DNA from: Steromphala cineraria
Taxonomy: Eukaryota; Mollusca; Gastropoda; Trochida; Trochidae
Length of the DNA stretch: 64,000 nucleotides
Reading direction: 5' to 3'
Assembly: GCA_916613615.1 (NCBI GenBank)
Contig: OU744728.1
Coordinates: 29,033,450 to 29,097,449, forward strand
In this document: piece after piece, positions 35,301-42,718 of the stretch
Numbering within the stretch: position 1 is the stretch's first letter
Layout of the letters: every line of letters starts with the position of its first letter
The notes under the pieces: generated by a model
The model's database searches: none
Told to the model about the DNA's origin: nothing
What the model saw: the letters and a program-made list of their open reading frames with translations, nothing else
Made by a program: the position numbers and the translations under genes

Positions 35301-37016
35301 AATTTTGGAAAGAAGACAAGTTTTTAATAGCAGAAATTTCATCAAAAGTGAATTGGAGTAATTCTATTTGGCTTCCATAGATCATAACATCACTTCATTG
35401 ACTACAGTGATAAATCTACCCCGAGTCCTGCTTCAAATACTCGCCAACTTTGAAAAGGACTCATAAAACATTAAGTTGTGAGTCGCTGGATGCAAGGTTT
35501 TTTCATGGTGCTAATGCTTTTTTAGCTTACAAGTCCCTGAACTCAGCAGGCGATATTTGTAGATTGATCACTGGACTATGATACAACAGTGAGCCCAATT
35601 AAAGCTAAAAGTCCAATTGAAAATTCTTGCAAAAGACACAAATAAAAAAATTCAAAAAGAGCAAATCACTTTGTGTTACGATTGATAGGAGTTAAAGTAG
35701 TCTGATTAAAATCGACTATGATTTGAGGAAAAAAAGTGTAAAAATATTATCACTAGCGGGGTTCGAACCTCACCAAGCCCGGCTTTCCTCTAATTCAGTC
35801 TGAAGGCACCCCTATTACCCACATGTTCTGACACAAGCTCATCTAGCCAATCGCAAGGAGCGCAGTAAAAGCTTCGATATCATACTAGGGGCAAGTAACT
35901 CAAGTGTACCATTCGTTATACATAATCACCGCTAAACGCTATTTAAAAACGAGGATGTGATTGGATAGCTTACGACTGGGTTTGTCTGCGCTAAACTGGT
36001 TACAGCAACACGCGATAGAGGTGGGTGCATTCAGACAGAGACGGAGAGGATATTCCGAATGGTTCGAGCCCCGATAGAGACAATATTTTTTATATTTTAT
36101 TCCTCGGAGCACGGTCAATTTTTAATCAGACTGGGAGTTAAAGAAAATGTCAACCGTTTTAGAACAACTCACCTCTTTGTCTGTTTCAAAGCTATCCAAC
36201 ATTTCAATGATATTCTCATGATGCAGTCCTCTCATGATCTCAATTTCACGTCGAAGACTGCGCAATTCCTTCTCAGATTTCCCAAACTTTGGAATAAACT
36301 TTAGGGCTACAATCTAAATAAAAAGGGATAAAAGAATATAATAAATACATTATGATATGATCAAAAGATAAGAAACTCACTGTTCATTGAACAAAAAGAG
36401 ATTTTTTAAATTGATTACTTCAAATAATAATATTATCTTGTTATGATGCATGTAATAAGAAATTGACTCAGCATAACAATTTTTCTAAGACTAATTTTAA
36501 ACTTAACCAAGGTCATAGCATCTAATTTCTTTGTTCACTTCCTGAAAAGGCATTCTTAGAAATTGAAAGAATAAAGGAAAACCAAGTTCAATGGATTTTT
36601 TAAACCATTGAACTTGCTTTTTCTTTTTCCTTTAAATCTGCTTATCAAAAAGTAGACAGAAACTTATGACTCCCCTGAATGTTCTAAACTTTCATCATTT
36701 TACACATTCAACACAGGTGTGAATTGCGGATCTTTCTTGGTCAAATTATCATTATAACAATAACGGTAATAGTCTATTTGTATAGCTCATTAACCAAAGC
36801 ATGTTGTATGCTCAAAGCAACATATCACCCCTGTTAAATAGGAACAGACCACTCTATTAGGCAAATAACTGCTCCCATCTCCTTATCATGTCAGAGACTC
36901 TGTTAATGTCCCTGTTTTCATCACCTACTTACCTGTCCCGTATATTTCTTCCTTCCCTTGTACACCTTTCCAAACGAGCCTTCTCCAATGATGTCCAGTA
37001 CATGATAGTTGTCCAT
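1396..37016 (-). CDS. STK36: STK36 / Fused serine-threonine kinase, complete, 32 coding exons
   Basis: Encodes the orthologue of Fused/STK36. In flies this kinase acts in Hedgehog signalling; in vertebrates and planarians it is needed for central-pair assembly in motile cilia. I joined 32 exons by GT/AG borders. Every phase agrees and the coding length totals 3999 bases, 1332 residues plus stop, close to the 1315 of human STK36. The start at 37014-37016 gives [20 protein letters not shown], matching the family N-terminus. The final exon ends in [11 protein letters not shown] and a TAG at 1396-1398, resembling the human C-terminus. The kinase is followed by a charged linker, then a long helical-repeat region. 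The intron between exons 3110-3182 and 12997-13126 holds a DIRS retrotransposon, yet the exons on both sides are intact. No coding frameshift was seen. The exon chain is read directly; the function is known from the family. Confidence 0.95.
1967..2612. mobile_element. Outer TIR element (MITE-like) in the last STK36 introns
   Basis: Left end reads AAAGGTACAGTCCTATCAGG and the right end, reversed, reads AAAGTGACAGTCCTATTGGG, giving imperfect terminal inverted repeats of about 20 bp. No coding capacity. A second TIR element lies inside it (2119-2549). A related single end, AAAGGGACAGTCCTATCTGG, occurs at 30522. Non-autonomous; superfamily not determined. Confidence 0.6.
2119..2549. mobile_element. 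Inner MITE flanked by TTAA
   Basis: The outermost bases are TTAA at both ends. Just inside are inverted repeats AGGGACCATTCGAGCG on the left and, reversed on the right, AGGCACCACTCGAGCG. The internal sequence is AT-rich and non-coding. TTAA at both borders suggests a piggyBac-type target, which is inference. Confidence 0.6.
3432..3647. repeat. DIRS inverted terminal repeat (element 3' side)
   Basis: The 216 bases match the reverse complement of 12386-12603 almost throughout. The two diverge mainly at the outer tip: CTTTGAAGGGAAAAC here against CTTTTTCAGGGTAAAAC at the other end. Confidence 0.93.
3694..3790. repeat. DIRS internal complementary region
   Basis: The first half is the reverse complement of the outer left end (3408-3466). 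The second half is the reverse complement of the outer right end (about 12562-12603). The two meet around GGTTGGTGCGATTC, near 3738-3751. This is the family's template for joining the two ends into a circle. Confidence 0.88.
3882..4905 (+). mobile_element. Tandem-core element, family A, copy 1
   Basis: The start resembles other copies (GGGCTCTGTAGCTCATCAGA). The core is about six units of roughly 140-145 bp, each with a TGACCCC..GGGGTCA pair and ACACACAACTTTT. Then come AGTTTACGGA, a GGACG microsatellite (4794-4840), CCATGCCATAAGCCCATC, and a terminal hairpin GGGTCT..AGACCTGATGAGCT followed by AAAAAT. Other copies are at 46974, 51992 and, inverted, 60452. Non-coding. The layout resembles Helentron-associated or pearl-type non-autonomous elements of bivalves; that assignment is inference. 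Confidence 0.7.
5012..6885 (+). mobile_element. Tandem-core element, family B
   Basis: Begins with the small hairpin GTACC-GAG-GGTAC and AGAAGCTCACC. It ends with tandem units of about 155 bp (repeated GAAACGTCTACCTTTCTGTG at about 6381, 6536 and 6692), then AGTTTACGGACAGACGGAC, CGCCATGACATAAG, and AAGGTGAGCTAAAAAT. The interior differs from family A, but the start layout and last 100 bases share its plan. No protein-coding capacity seen. Confidence 0.65.
7149..8215 (-). pseudogene. DIRS tyrosine recombinase, frameshifted
   Basis: Catalyses integration of the circular DIRS intermediate. The N-terminal half (about 8215-7775) contains [13 protein letters not shown] and [18 protein letters not shown], typical of DIRS recombinases, and hits a TGA at 7772-7774. 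The C-terminal half (7850-7149), in another frame, carries [11 protein letters not shown] (first arginine), HSIRALATS (H-x-x-R) and [14 protein letters not shown] with the nucleophilic tyrosine. All catalytic residues are visible, but a one-base shift between about 7775 and 7830 separates the halves. The N-terminus overlaps the end of the reverse transcriptase frame. Confidence 0.85.
8115..10265 (-). pseudogene. DIRS reverse transcriptase / RNase H, one in-frame TGA
   Basis: Copies the element RNA and removes the template. The 538-residue frame 10265-8649 shows RT landmarks [59 protein letters not shown] and the active-site HPYLDDWL. RNase H follows with [18 protein letters not shown] and [10 protein letters not shown]. 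It stops at TGA 8649-8651 just after LPGVDNV. The same frame resumes with ADALSRR, the expected continuation, and runs to 8115 through [15 protein letters not shown], a tail common in animal DIRS elements. So a single nonsense mutation interrupts an otherwise full frame. Confidence 0.9.
10148..11794 (-). pseudogene. DIRS gag-like ORF1, one in-frame stop
   Basis: Two open segments in one frame, 11794-11378 (138 residues) and 11368-10148 (406 residues), are separated by a TAA at 11378-11380. The first segment has paired cysteines (CEGCH, CVRC, CELC) that look like a zinc-binding N-terminus, then a serine and lysine-rich stretch and a TPTPTPT repeat. The second ends in a glycine/arginine/lysine-rich tail ([20 protein letters not shown]), a likely nucleic-acid-binding region. 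A TTTGCTTGCAG just after the TAA could be a splice acceptor, which would remove the stop. The 3' end overlaps the RT frame by about 118 bases. Confidence 0.75.
10266..10288 (-). other. Poly-G run at the gag/RT overlap
   Basis: On the minus strand the sequence reads G6-A-G16. It lies inside gag, a few bases before the first listed RT codon, and the RT frame is open through it. The RT frame is -1 relative to gag, so a one-base backward slip in this run would fuse the two products. It may equally be a replication artefact of a dead element. Confidence 0.45.
12386..12603. repeat. DIRS inverted terminal repeat (element 5' side)
   Basis: The inverted partner of 3432-3647, starting at GCTATGAAAGTGAAGG and ending in CCCTGAAAAAGAAT. 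It precedes gag in the reading direction of the element. Confidence 0.93.
12997..13615 (-). repeat. STK36 exon 12997-13126 with three partial copies on its acceptor side
   Basis: The real exon encodes [20 protein letters not shown] and continues in frame. Degenerate copies of its first 45-60 bases plus the acceptor and intron segment TTGGCTAGGTGGAATGTC lie at about 13250-13309, 13443-13506 and 13561-13606. The first copy reads [16 protein letters not shown] and then stops. Only 12997-13126 continues to a donor in the right phase, so I take it as functional. Confidence 0.8.
14499..14820. mobile_element. TTAA MITE (GGCAGTAGCACG family), truncated
   Basis: Starts TTAAGGAGCAATAGCACGTTT and contains GGTGATGTCAGGAAAGTGAA and GGTGTTCACAAAAATGG, as in complete copies at 29061-29415 and 48722-49065. 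The far end is missing. The relic stops just before the donor of exon 14827-14950. Confidence 0.7.
16472..16648. mobile_element. Short MITE with TA borders, pogo/mariner-like
   Basis: Left end TACAGTAGAACAAGGATATA. The right end, reversed, reads TACAGTAGAACTCGGATAAA. It is 177 bp with internal GGATATAGCGAAC repeats. The TA at both tips fits Tc1/mariner-pogo target use. Non-coding. Confidence 0.7.
19520..19566. repeat. CAT/ATC trinucleotide microsatellite
   Basis: A run of CAT triplets in the STK36 intron close to the donor of exon 19585-19679. A shorter run lies at 19384-19402. The histidine-rich frame through it is not a gene. Confidence 0.9.
20230..20720. repeat. Tandem-core element relic, family C
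   Basis: Three degenerate units of about 150 bp, each with AACAAGGGC..AACTC and ACTCCATCAAGG..TTGATACC. The inverted counterpart CTTCAGGGCATCAATAC occurs at about 62600 and 62770. Non-coding; in an STK36 intron. Confidence 0.55.
23000..23150 (+). mobile_element. Penelope-like or LINE 3' relic
   Basis: Contains GTTGAAACGTTGCTAAACAT, AATAAAGAAGTTGTCATCC and TTCTAAAATGCCCCTCGAAG. In my memory these are typical of the tail of Penelope-like elements in invertebrates. A related relic lies at about 56765-56860. Only this short piece is present. Confidence 0.4.
23190..23475. repeat. Tandem array of GATCATCTAATCTTTAT
   Basis: About sixteen units of 17-18 bp, diverged, in the intron just before STK36 exon 23486-23591 (plus-strand order). 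The consensus contains the self-complementary GATC core at each unit. Confidence 0.85.
23801..24371. mobile_element. Tigger/pogo-like MITE
   Basis: The right end, reversed, reads ACAGTCAGGCCTCGTTAATC. The left end is a diverged version with CCTCGATAATCTG and GATAATCCGAA. ACAGTCAGGCCTCGTTAATCC-type ends are characteristic of Tigger elements. No transposase frame remains. Confidence 0.55.
26147..30472 (-). CDS. STK36: STK36 exons 7-10: linker after the kinase
   Basis: Exons: 30312-30472, 29544-29669, 26797-26949, 26147-26364. The first encodes a lysine/glutamate-rich stretch ending in [12 protein letters not shown], comparable to the post-kinase region of human STK36. The next is a hydrophilic tryptophan-containing segment with no family I recognise. 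The last contains [14 protein letters not shown], which aligns by eye with the conserved DSDNEW stretch of vertebrate STK36, and then the start of the helical region ([18 protein letters not shown]). The acceptor of exon 26147-26364 sits directly against a CAT microsatellite instead of a pyrimidine tract. Confidence 0.88.
26370..26445. repeat. CAT microsatellite abutting an STK36 acceptor
   Basis: CAT/CAC triplets start three bases beyond the CAG acceptor of exon 26147-26364. On the gene strand the intron therefore ends in repeated GAT with no pyrimidine tract. Confidence 0.9.
27160..27480 (+). mobile_element. tRNA-derived SINE
   Basis: The head has A-box-like GTGGTGAAGTGGTAAGC and B-box-like GGTCGGGATCC at tRNA spacing. 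The body has the widespread TTTGGGCAAGGCACTTCATT segment. The tail has GCGCTTTGAGCATGC and TTATTATCATTAT. It lies in the STK36 intron 26950-29543. Family name not assigned. Confidence 0.7.
29061..29415. mobile_element. TTAA MITE (GGCAGTAGCACG family), complete
   Basis: TTAA at both borders with inverted ends AGAGGCAGTAGCACGT and, reversed on the right, AGGGGCAGTAGTACAT. Length 355 bp. Same family as 48722-49065 but in the opposite orientation. Confidence 0.85.
30055..30288. mobile_element. TTAA MITE (GGCAGTAGCACG family), internally deleted
   Basis: Starts TTAAAGGAGCAGTAGCACAT and ends with AAAACGTGCTACATGCCCTT, about 234 bp against 344-355 for full copies. The missing part is internal. It ends about 24 bases from exon 30312-30472. 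Confidence 0.75.
31400..31440 (-). other. Hammerhead-ribozyme-like core, degenerate
   Basis: The minus strand reads CTGATGAAGGCGCCCC..GGCGAAACATC, matching the CUGAUGA..GAAA core order of hammerheads found in Penelope-like elements. The middle helix pairs poorly (three to four pairs), so it is probably a relic. Confidence 0.35.
31753..32440 (-). repeat. STK36 kinase exon 6 with four partial tandem copies
   Basis: The functional exon is 31753-31979. Four further copies of its first 85 or so bases, each with its own pyrimidine tract and AG, follow at 111-bp spacing, with acceptors near 32092, 32203, 32314 and 32425. Copies break off after the codons for FQLVN. Acceptors alternate TTTCAG, TTTTAG, TTTCAG, TTTTAG, TTTCAG, so the array is built of 222-bp dimers. 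Confidence 0.88.
31753..37016 (-). CDS. STK36: STK36 exons 1-6: protein kinase domain
   Basis: Exons, in gene order: 36933-37016, 36173-36313, 35074-35151, 33297-33476, 32594-32661, 31753-31979. They encode residues 1-259. Visible kinase motifs are the glycine loop IGEGSFG (residues 10-16), the ATP-binding lysine in VALK (K33), the catalytic HRDMKPQN with D125, and the DFG motif with D143. The activation segment runs into [13 protein letters not shown] and then [13 protein letters not shown]. The domain closes at [14 protein letters not shown]. All catalytic residues are present, so the kinase should be active. Donors include GTAAGT, GTGAGT (twice) and GTAACA. Exons 4 and 6 have extra partial copies on their acceptor side, described separately. 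Confidence 0.95.
33179..33242 (+). repeat. SINE tail fragment
   Basis: Reads ACACCGCTAATGGCTG, ATATTGC, then AACTCACTCACTCACTT. The same tail recurs at 45794-45851. In my memory this tail is common in gastropod genomes. The tRNA-like head is missing. Confidence 0.55.
33297..33610 (-). repeat. STK36 kinase exon 4 with a partial copy upstream
   Basis: The exon is 33297-33476. A second copy of its first 20-25 bases (VQIIACH), the acceptor and about 25 bases of adjoining intron lies at about 33566-33610. Its continuation, CTACATCAGGATTTCATC, recurs degenerately at about 33976. Confidence 0.7.
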
Positions 37017-40000
37017 TGTAGTCAGTTGAACATAACACTACTGAAATTGATGTTCAATGCTTTTCTTAAATGACCAACAAATAAATATTTCAAATGACAC
37101 ATGTCAATGTCATTAGACTTTAAACCAATTTGTAAATAGATAATACACAATAAGTCCTCCCTTTCTTTGAATTGCGTAAAACCAGGGCACTTGATCATAA
37201 GGTATGTTGTTGTGGTATTATAAATAACATGAATGATGATCAATATCATTAGATGCTTCAAATCAAGCAAATAAAGGGAGTGATATTCCTGATCGTACAA
37301 GTCGTTGGATTGATATCATATTTGAAGACATTAAGATCCGTCTATGGGTTCACAAAAATACGGATTATTGAACCTTATAGCACTGTTTAGGTCTAATGCA
37401 TGTGCCCAGCATGCATACAGTAGCCCTACAGTATTATCAGTAGGGACCGCACGGTGGGAGAAATCGTGCAGTCACCTCTCACGTTATGGAAAGGATTCTG
37501 ATGATGCAATGCCCATTCAGGGCTCAAACATGCTCGTTCAGAGCCCAGACTTGTGGTCAGCGCAAAATGTAATGCCCAATGTTTTAATACATCTTGTAAA
37601 ATTTTACCATCACTTGCAAACAACTTCACTACGATTTAAATTACTTCTTGTGCTTCAATTAACTCAAATATTGTCACATTAACAAAAATATTTTGCGACT
37701 TAACATGAAGTTAATTGAAAATCGGGTATCCATTGGTTGAGAATTCAGCAAATATTAACAATTTGTTTATCAAACGATTAAAAACTACTGAAGCTTTGCC
37801 AGACGATCAGTAAGCTTAGGATATAAAGTATACACGACGTAAAATGATACTTTGATTATGATTATTATTAGAATCTTACTGTCAATCTGGCACGTTCAGA
37901 ATACTTAATTTTAATGGTTTAATGATGCCAGGTTGATTCTAAAAGTTGTTTGAGGATTGCAGTGCAGAAAGTTCAGTCCGGTGCAAAGTTATCTTATCTT
38001 GGTGTCGTTTTCAACATCTTTTACACAACTTTCGTTTTACAACATAAGTTTAAGCTTATATATATAATGGATTGTGAAAACTTATAATCATTAAAATGTT
38101 GACACAACAGGGGAACCAATATGAACATAAAACATGAAAAAATGTTCTTTGTTGATTTATAATCGAACTTTCCCAAAATATATATGCAAATTAGACAGAC
38201 TCATGTAACCTACAAAGGCTAAAGTGGTATAATACAATCCGATATCATTTGGATAGAAACATTATGCAAATTACTCCAACTTGCACTAAAGTATTCCAAT
38301 AGTTTCTAAGTCTTTCACCTTGTATAAAGTGCAAATCAGTTTAAGAGCCCTTAAAATGATTAAATTCCACATTTGATATTACTGACGATGTCCTCTTTTT
38401 AACGCAACCATGACTGTTTAGAAACCGGAAGTGGGCTCCAATCCATTTTACAGATCGTAATGAGTCTGCAAACGTGTACACATTTACAGACAGCATTTAC
38501 TCAATAGTTGGGTCTAGTTAGTAGAATATTATGTTCTTTTTTTGTTAATCGTGTTAGGGACTTACTCTAAGAACCTTTATGACAATTATTAATTCAAAGG
38601 TTTCTGAAATAGAAATTCACTGTGCAGTCCCTATTATCAGTAGGTAGTTCGGAGTACTAATGCGCATCTCCAAATGTCATATGAAATCTTATCCTGATAA
38701 CGTCACCTAATGGTATGCAATGGTATACTCTACACGTGCATATGTGCTTCGCCGTGCGCTGGCTTGATATTCTTTGTGTGCATTGGTCATTAATGTTTTG
38801 AAACATCTAAATGATTATCAAAACTCTTGTAAAAAGGCGATTGTGTCTGTTGTTTGCAAACAAAGCGATCAAGCCATATTACATGACACTTTGGATAGAG
38901 AGTACGGCAAACTATTGTGTTATCTATTTCATAAAATGAAGTATTTGACTTTTATGTTATAAATTATGAGCAGCATCGAAACCTAGCAACAACGTTGACA
39001 TTTGTTCTAATCTTTTGTTGAGGAATATTATGGAATAGGGACCATTCATTTTAGCAATGTGAAACAATGGCATTATTCTAATTTATTATATTTAGTTGTC
39101 CTCTTCGAAATTGTGAAAAATGTTTTCACCACCACAACTATGTTGAAACCAAGAACATATTAAAGGTTAGATAAAAAAATTCTAAAAAAAATATTGAAGA
39201 TGATATTTCTCACATTGTCGAAATTGTTATGCAAATTAGAAAGTTCTTCTTTTCGTCAAAGGCTGAGATATTATTACAAAATTCAACATTGTTAACTGTT
39301 GGAATGGACATATGCAAATTACTCAAACTTGTTCTTTGAATTATCGAAAAATTATAGAAAATGTCTATACATATCGTCAGAAAATAAAGATATACGTTTC
39401 TCCGGCCCCAGGAAAACGGAGAATGATTATAGTTAGATGTATGACTGGTCTAAATAATCAGATAGAAGGTATCCAAACGTATACCCCTTTGGGATCTGTA
39501 ACAAAGTGTAGCAGAATTAACAATCTTATGCAAACTAGATTCGTTTTGAATGCTCAATATTCATAGTCAATTATGTTTTAACATTTTTTGCTTGAGGCAT
39601 TTGGTATCCACGATCCAATGTAATGTATACCATTAGTGAATTCTAATTTGCCTACATGTACTTCTAACCATTGAACTACAGATGACATTTATGACGCATT
39701 TTAGTGTTACAATGTGGTAATCACAGTTATTACTTATCTTCTGATCTTTATGATTGAAAGGATTTGTGATTAAATATTATAAATAATATTTTCCCTTTGA
39801 AATGACTGGCCCCTTCATCCATCCGGGTATGTTATTTCTCATCTGACACACATATTTGAATATGCAGATAAAGGTCAACCAGTGTTGGGGCGGGGCGTCT
39901 CTGCTGTCGAAAGACTGTAAACAACAGCCAACAATACACATGTTTTTGGTCAATTAAGTCCATTTCCCCTTTGAATTTCGGTAAAAAAAATTGGCTGTGT

Positions 40001-40078
40001 TCTGATGAGCAGTTCTTTGGTAGGGAAAACGTATAAAAACTATGTTTCATTCATTTTGAGTTTTCAATCCGAACTACC
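37017..40078. other. STK36 5' flank, no gene seen
   Basis: Upstream of the STK36 start. Open frames here are short and look random. Visible features are two pairs of the octamer ATGCAAAT (38184 and 38264; 39229 and 39312), and a 14-bp inverted pair TCCGAACTACCTAC (40067-40080) / GTAGGTAGTTCGGA (about 38640). The promoter cannot be placed by eye. Confidence 0.4.
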
Positions 40079-40551
40079 TACAGTGCCGTGCCAAAACTCT
40101 TGCAAGATATGTCATTTTCCCATAGGGTCCAATGTTAGTTCAGTGTAGCATAAATAAATTTATTTGCCACATTTTTAAATATATTTGACTGAAAATGGAC
40201 ATGGAAATACAAAATCTACTCTGCAACACGTAAACAATTTCAGATTTTGGATACAATGTTTTTTAACGAAATGGTTAAAAGATTACTGGGGTATGTACAT
40301 CATTTTCCTGCTGCTTACATAATGGCAGTAAAGGGGAAGTTATATTTTTTCGTTTTACAAAACAATGCTTTTAATTATAAAATTGAAAATTATGAACATA
40401 ATCTCATTAAGGTGTTTGACTCTATACATGATCAGTTTTACAAGTTTTCGTTCACTGTCATGATCATGAATATTATTTATGCTACACTGAAATAACATGG
40501 GATCCAATGGGGAAATGAGGTGTCTTGCAAGACTTTTGGCACTGTGCTGTA
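40079..40551. mobile_element. Tc1-like MITE
   Basis: Ends TACAGTGCCGTGCCAAAA and, reversed on the right, TACAGCACAGTGCCAAAA. The inverted repeats continue for about 80 bp on each side (CTTGCAAGA, then TTCAGTGTAGCATAAATAA). TA lies at each tip. No transposase frame. Confidence 0.8.
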
Positions 40552-41686
40552 ACATCAGTAAAATCACACCATGTTTAGAAATGAAGTCTGAATAATCTAA
40601 TAACAGCACACTGTACTATTTCACAGTTTCAAAGCTCAAACGCACATTTTACGAAAATATCACGAGAAACAAATAATAGAGAAATTCAATACGTACAAGT
40701 TATTCAATGAAAATAACCGAGATGACGCTGTATCTATAGAAAACAAATATTTCACGCCGCCATTTTGGATAAAACTCGATTATGCGTTCTATAGTGATTA
40801 AGTTCAGTCGGATAACTGAAAATATTAAAATCCGGACAATTTCGATATGGATATAACCAGTATGACTGGTGAATATTGTATCGCTCACGAAAAGGTTATT
40901 TTCAACAGATAAAATGTGTTTTTGATGACATATCGTTGAATTTCATTTTCTTAATTTCTTAGTAGAACGTTTTTTTGGCATCTTTAGTAGTAATACTTTA
41001 TAATAATTCTCCCACATCTTTTGTTTACACTTTACATGAACGATGCAAAAGCCAAGGGTTCAATCTAAATAAATTTAGATCAACAGATTTTTATTTTGTT
41101 GCCAAGGGTTATGAAGTTATGCTCTTGATATATATATACTGGACAAAAATATGCGAAAGTTTTGAAAATATCAATATTGTGATATTGTTTCATTGACCAC
41201 CTGGTGCAATATCATTCCTAATATTACAATAATATCTCTAACTTATTTTGTCAAGCTCACATTATCTGGTAATGCAATATGATATGCAGATTTTTTTATT
41301 CAGTTCAAGGGTTCAGTGTATTATTACCTTTACACATATTCAAAACGAATTACTCTCTCCAACTTTTGACAATTTTATATGCAGAAAACAAACATATAGT
41401 AGATAGACTGGGGTCATGATTTTATTTTGGTCTTCATTTTTGTTCAAAGAGATTCTATTTGCCGTTCTTTGTGGATTTTGATAGATATGCCGAAATTTAT
41501 GCATTACTTATAAGTAGGTATACACTAGGTGCGCGGAATAGTTTTCGAACTTTTTATTTCCTTTGGTTTATTGTTAAGTTAAGATGACTAAAACAAGCAT
41601 ATATATAAAGTGCCCCCCCCCCCCCCCCCCCAAATGCTGGTCATGTCCCTTGTTTGGAGTTGAAAATTATGTCTACGGAAAAAGTT

Positions 41687-41725
<39 letters not shown>

Positions 41726-41969
41726 GTTTGTAAGTTTGTTAATACACTGTGTACACACGTACGTACGTCTCTACATATGGCTGTTGAGGGTTAAATAATT
41801 ACAGATAAACAGTTACAGATTAATGATAGTATTGCTATTTTCCTTTGTGAGTTTATTACTGCTAAGAATAAATTTACGAAATATGAGAGAATATTGGTTA
41901 TATGAACTTTGCAATGATACTGGACAGTGAAAGGATAATAAGTTACGCTCCTACCGCTTGTTTAAAATA
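40552..41969. other. Intergenic, AT-rich, simple repeats only
   Basis: No gene seen. It contains a run of 19 C at 41613-41631 and an AT dinucleotide run at about 41691-41721, both prone to length error. Confidence 0.5.
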
Positions 41970-42140
41970 TCATTTGATACTGAAGGCACAGAAACCCGTT
42001 ATCGTAAGTAAATTGTAGGTAAAGCGTAGATAAGAAAGACCCACCACTACTCAATTATATAGAGGGGTGGGTCTTTCTTATCTACGTTTTACCTACATTT
42101 TTATTACGATATCGGTTTTTCCTGTGACTGAAGCCTATAG
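41970..42140. repeat. Fold-back element with 70-bp arms
   Basis: The inner arm GATAAGAAAGACCCACC pairs with GGTGGGTCTTTCTTATC across a loop of about 19 bases. Pairing extends outward through GTAGGTAAAGCG / CGTTTTACCTAC and then weakens toward GATACTGAAG / CTGAAGCCT. Transcripts from either strand would form a long hairpin. Confidence 0.8.
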
Positions 42141-42181
42141 ATGACTGGCCTCTCTCGATCGTTTTCATCTGAGTTCACTTA

Positions 42182-42278
42182 GTAAATTACGCAATCTCAT
42201 TCAAATCAGACCGAAACTACTCAACGTAGCGACGTAGGAGTAGTTTCGGTCTGATTTGAATGAGATTGTAAATTACGC
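42182..42278. mobile_element. 75-bp palindrome flanked by 11-bp direct repeats
   Basis: The insert at 42193-42267 begins AATCTCATTCAAATCAGACC and ends in its exact reverse complement, with arms of about 30 bp and a loop of about 16. GTAAATTACGC flanks it directly on both sides (42182-42192, 42268-42278), as expected for a target duplication. Confidence 0.75.
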
Positions 42279-42280
42279 CG

Positions 42281-42515
42281 CAACACTTTCCCGTTGGCGA
42301 TAGAATTAGGCAGATATTCTCGCCCTATAGTTCTTCTAGAACAAAGAGTGTGTAAATTCTGTAATAATAATACGGAAAATGAGTTCCATTGTCTCACTGT
42401 CTGTTCCTTGTGTTCAGATTTAAGATATGATCTTTGGCAATTTGTTGCATCTGTTGATCCTTCCATCCTACATGTCAGTACGGGCAGCTATCTTATCAAG
42501 CAGTTACTTTTGTAA
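42281..42515 (+). pseudogene. LINE reverse-transcriptase ORF tail relic
   Basis: Encodes ELGRYSRP, then RVCKFCNNNTENEFHCLTVC, a C-x2-C-x8-H-x4-C motif typical of the C-terminal knuckle of several invertebrate LINE polymerases, then a short tail and stop. No RT core remains nearby. A second relic with a similar motif lies at 44917. Confidence 0.6.
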
Positions 42516-42571
42516 GCCATTAGCTGCATTATTTAACAAAAGGTATCGGAGAAGATTTCGCATGACATAAT

Positions 42572-42718
42572 ATAAGTTATCACATTGCATAGCGGGTTAC
42601 ATAGGTATTTATTATTCCCGCGAAAGGTTTTATGCAACGAGCGGAACGCGAGTGGCATAAAACCTGTCAAGGGAATTATAAATACCTATGTAACCCGCTA
42701 TGCAATGTGATAACGAAT
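42572..42718. repeat. Long inverted repeat around a 40-bp centre
   Basis: The left arm TTATCACATTGCATAGCGGG continues through TTACATAGGTATTTAT. It pairs with the right arm, which ends CGCTATGCAATGTGATAA. Inside, AGGTTTTATGC pairs with GCATAAAACCT. Adjacent sequence to about 42990 (TTATCACGTGAATTTGA, CGCGGGGTATAAGGG) looks like part of the same element. Confidence 0.75.

Noticed and set aside
35745..35800. GGTTCGAACC suggesting a tRNA or SINE B box
   Set aside because: The palindromic box is present, but I find no A box at the right distance on either strand.
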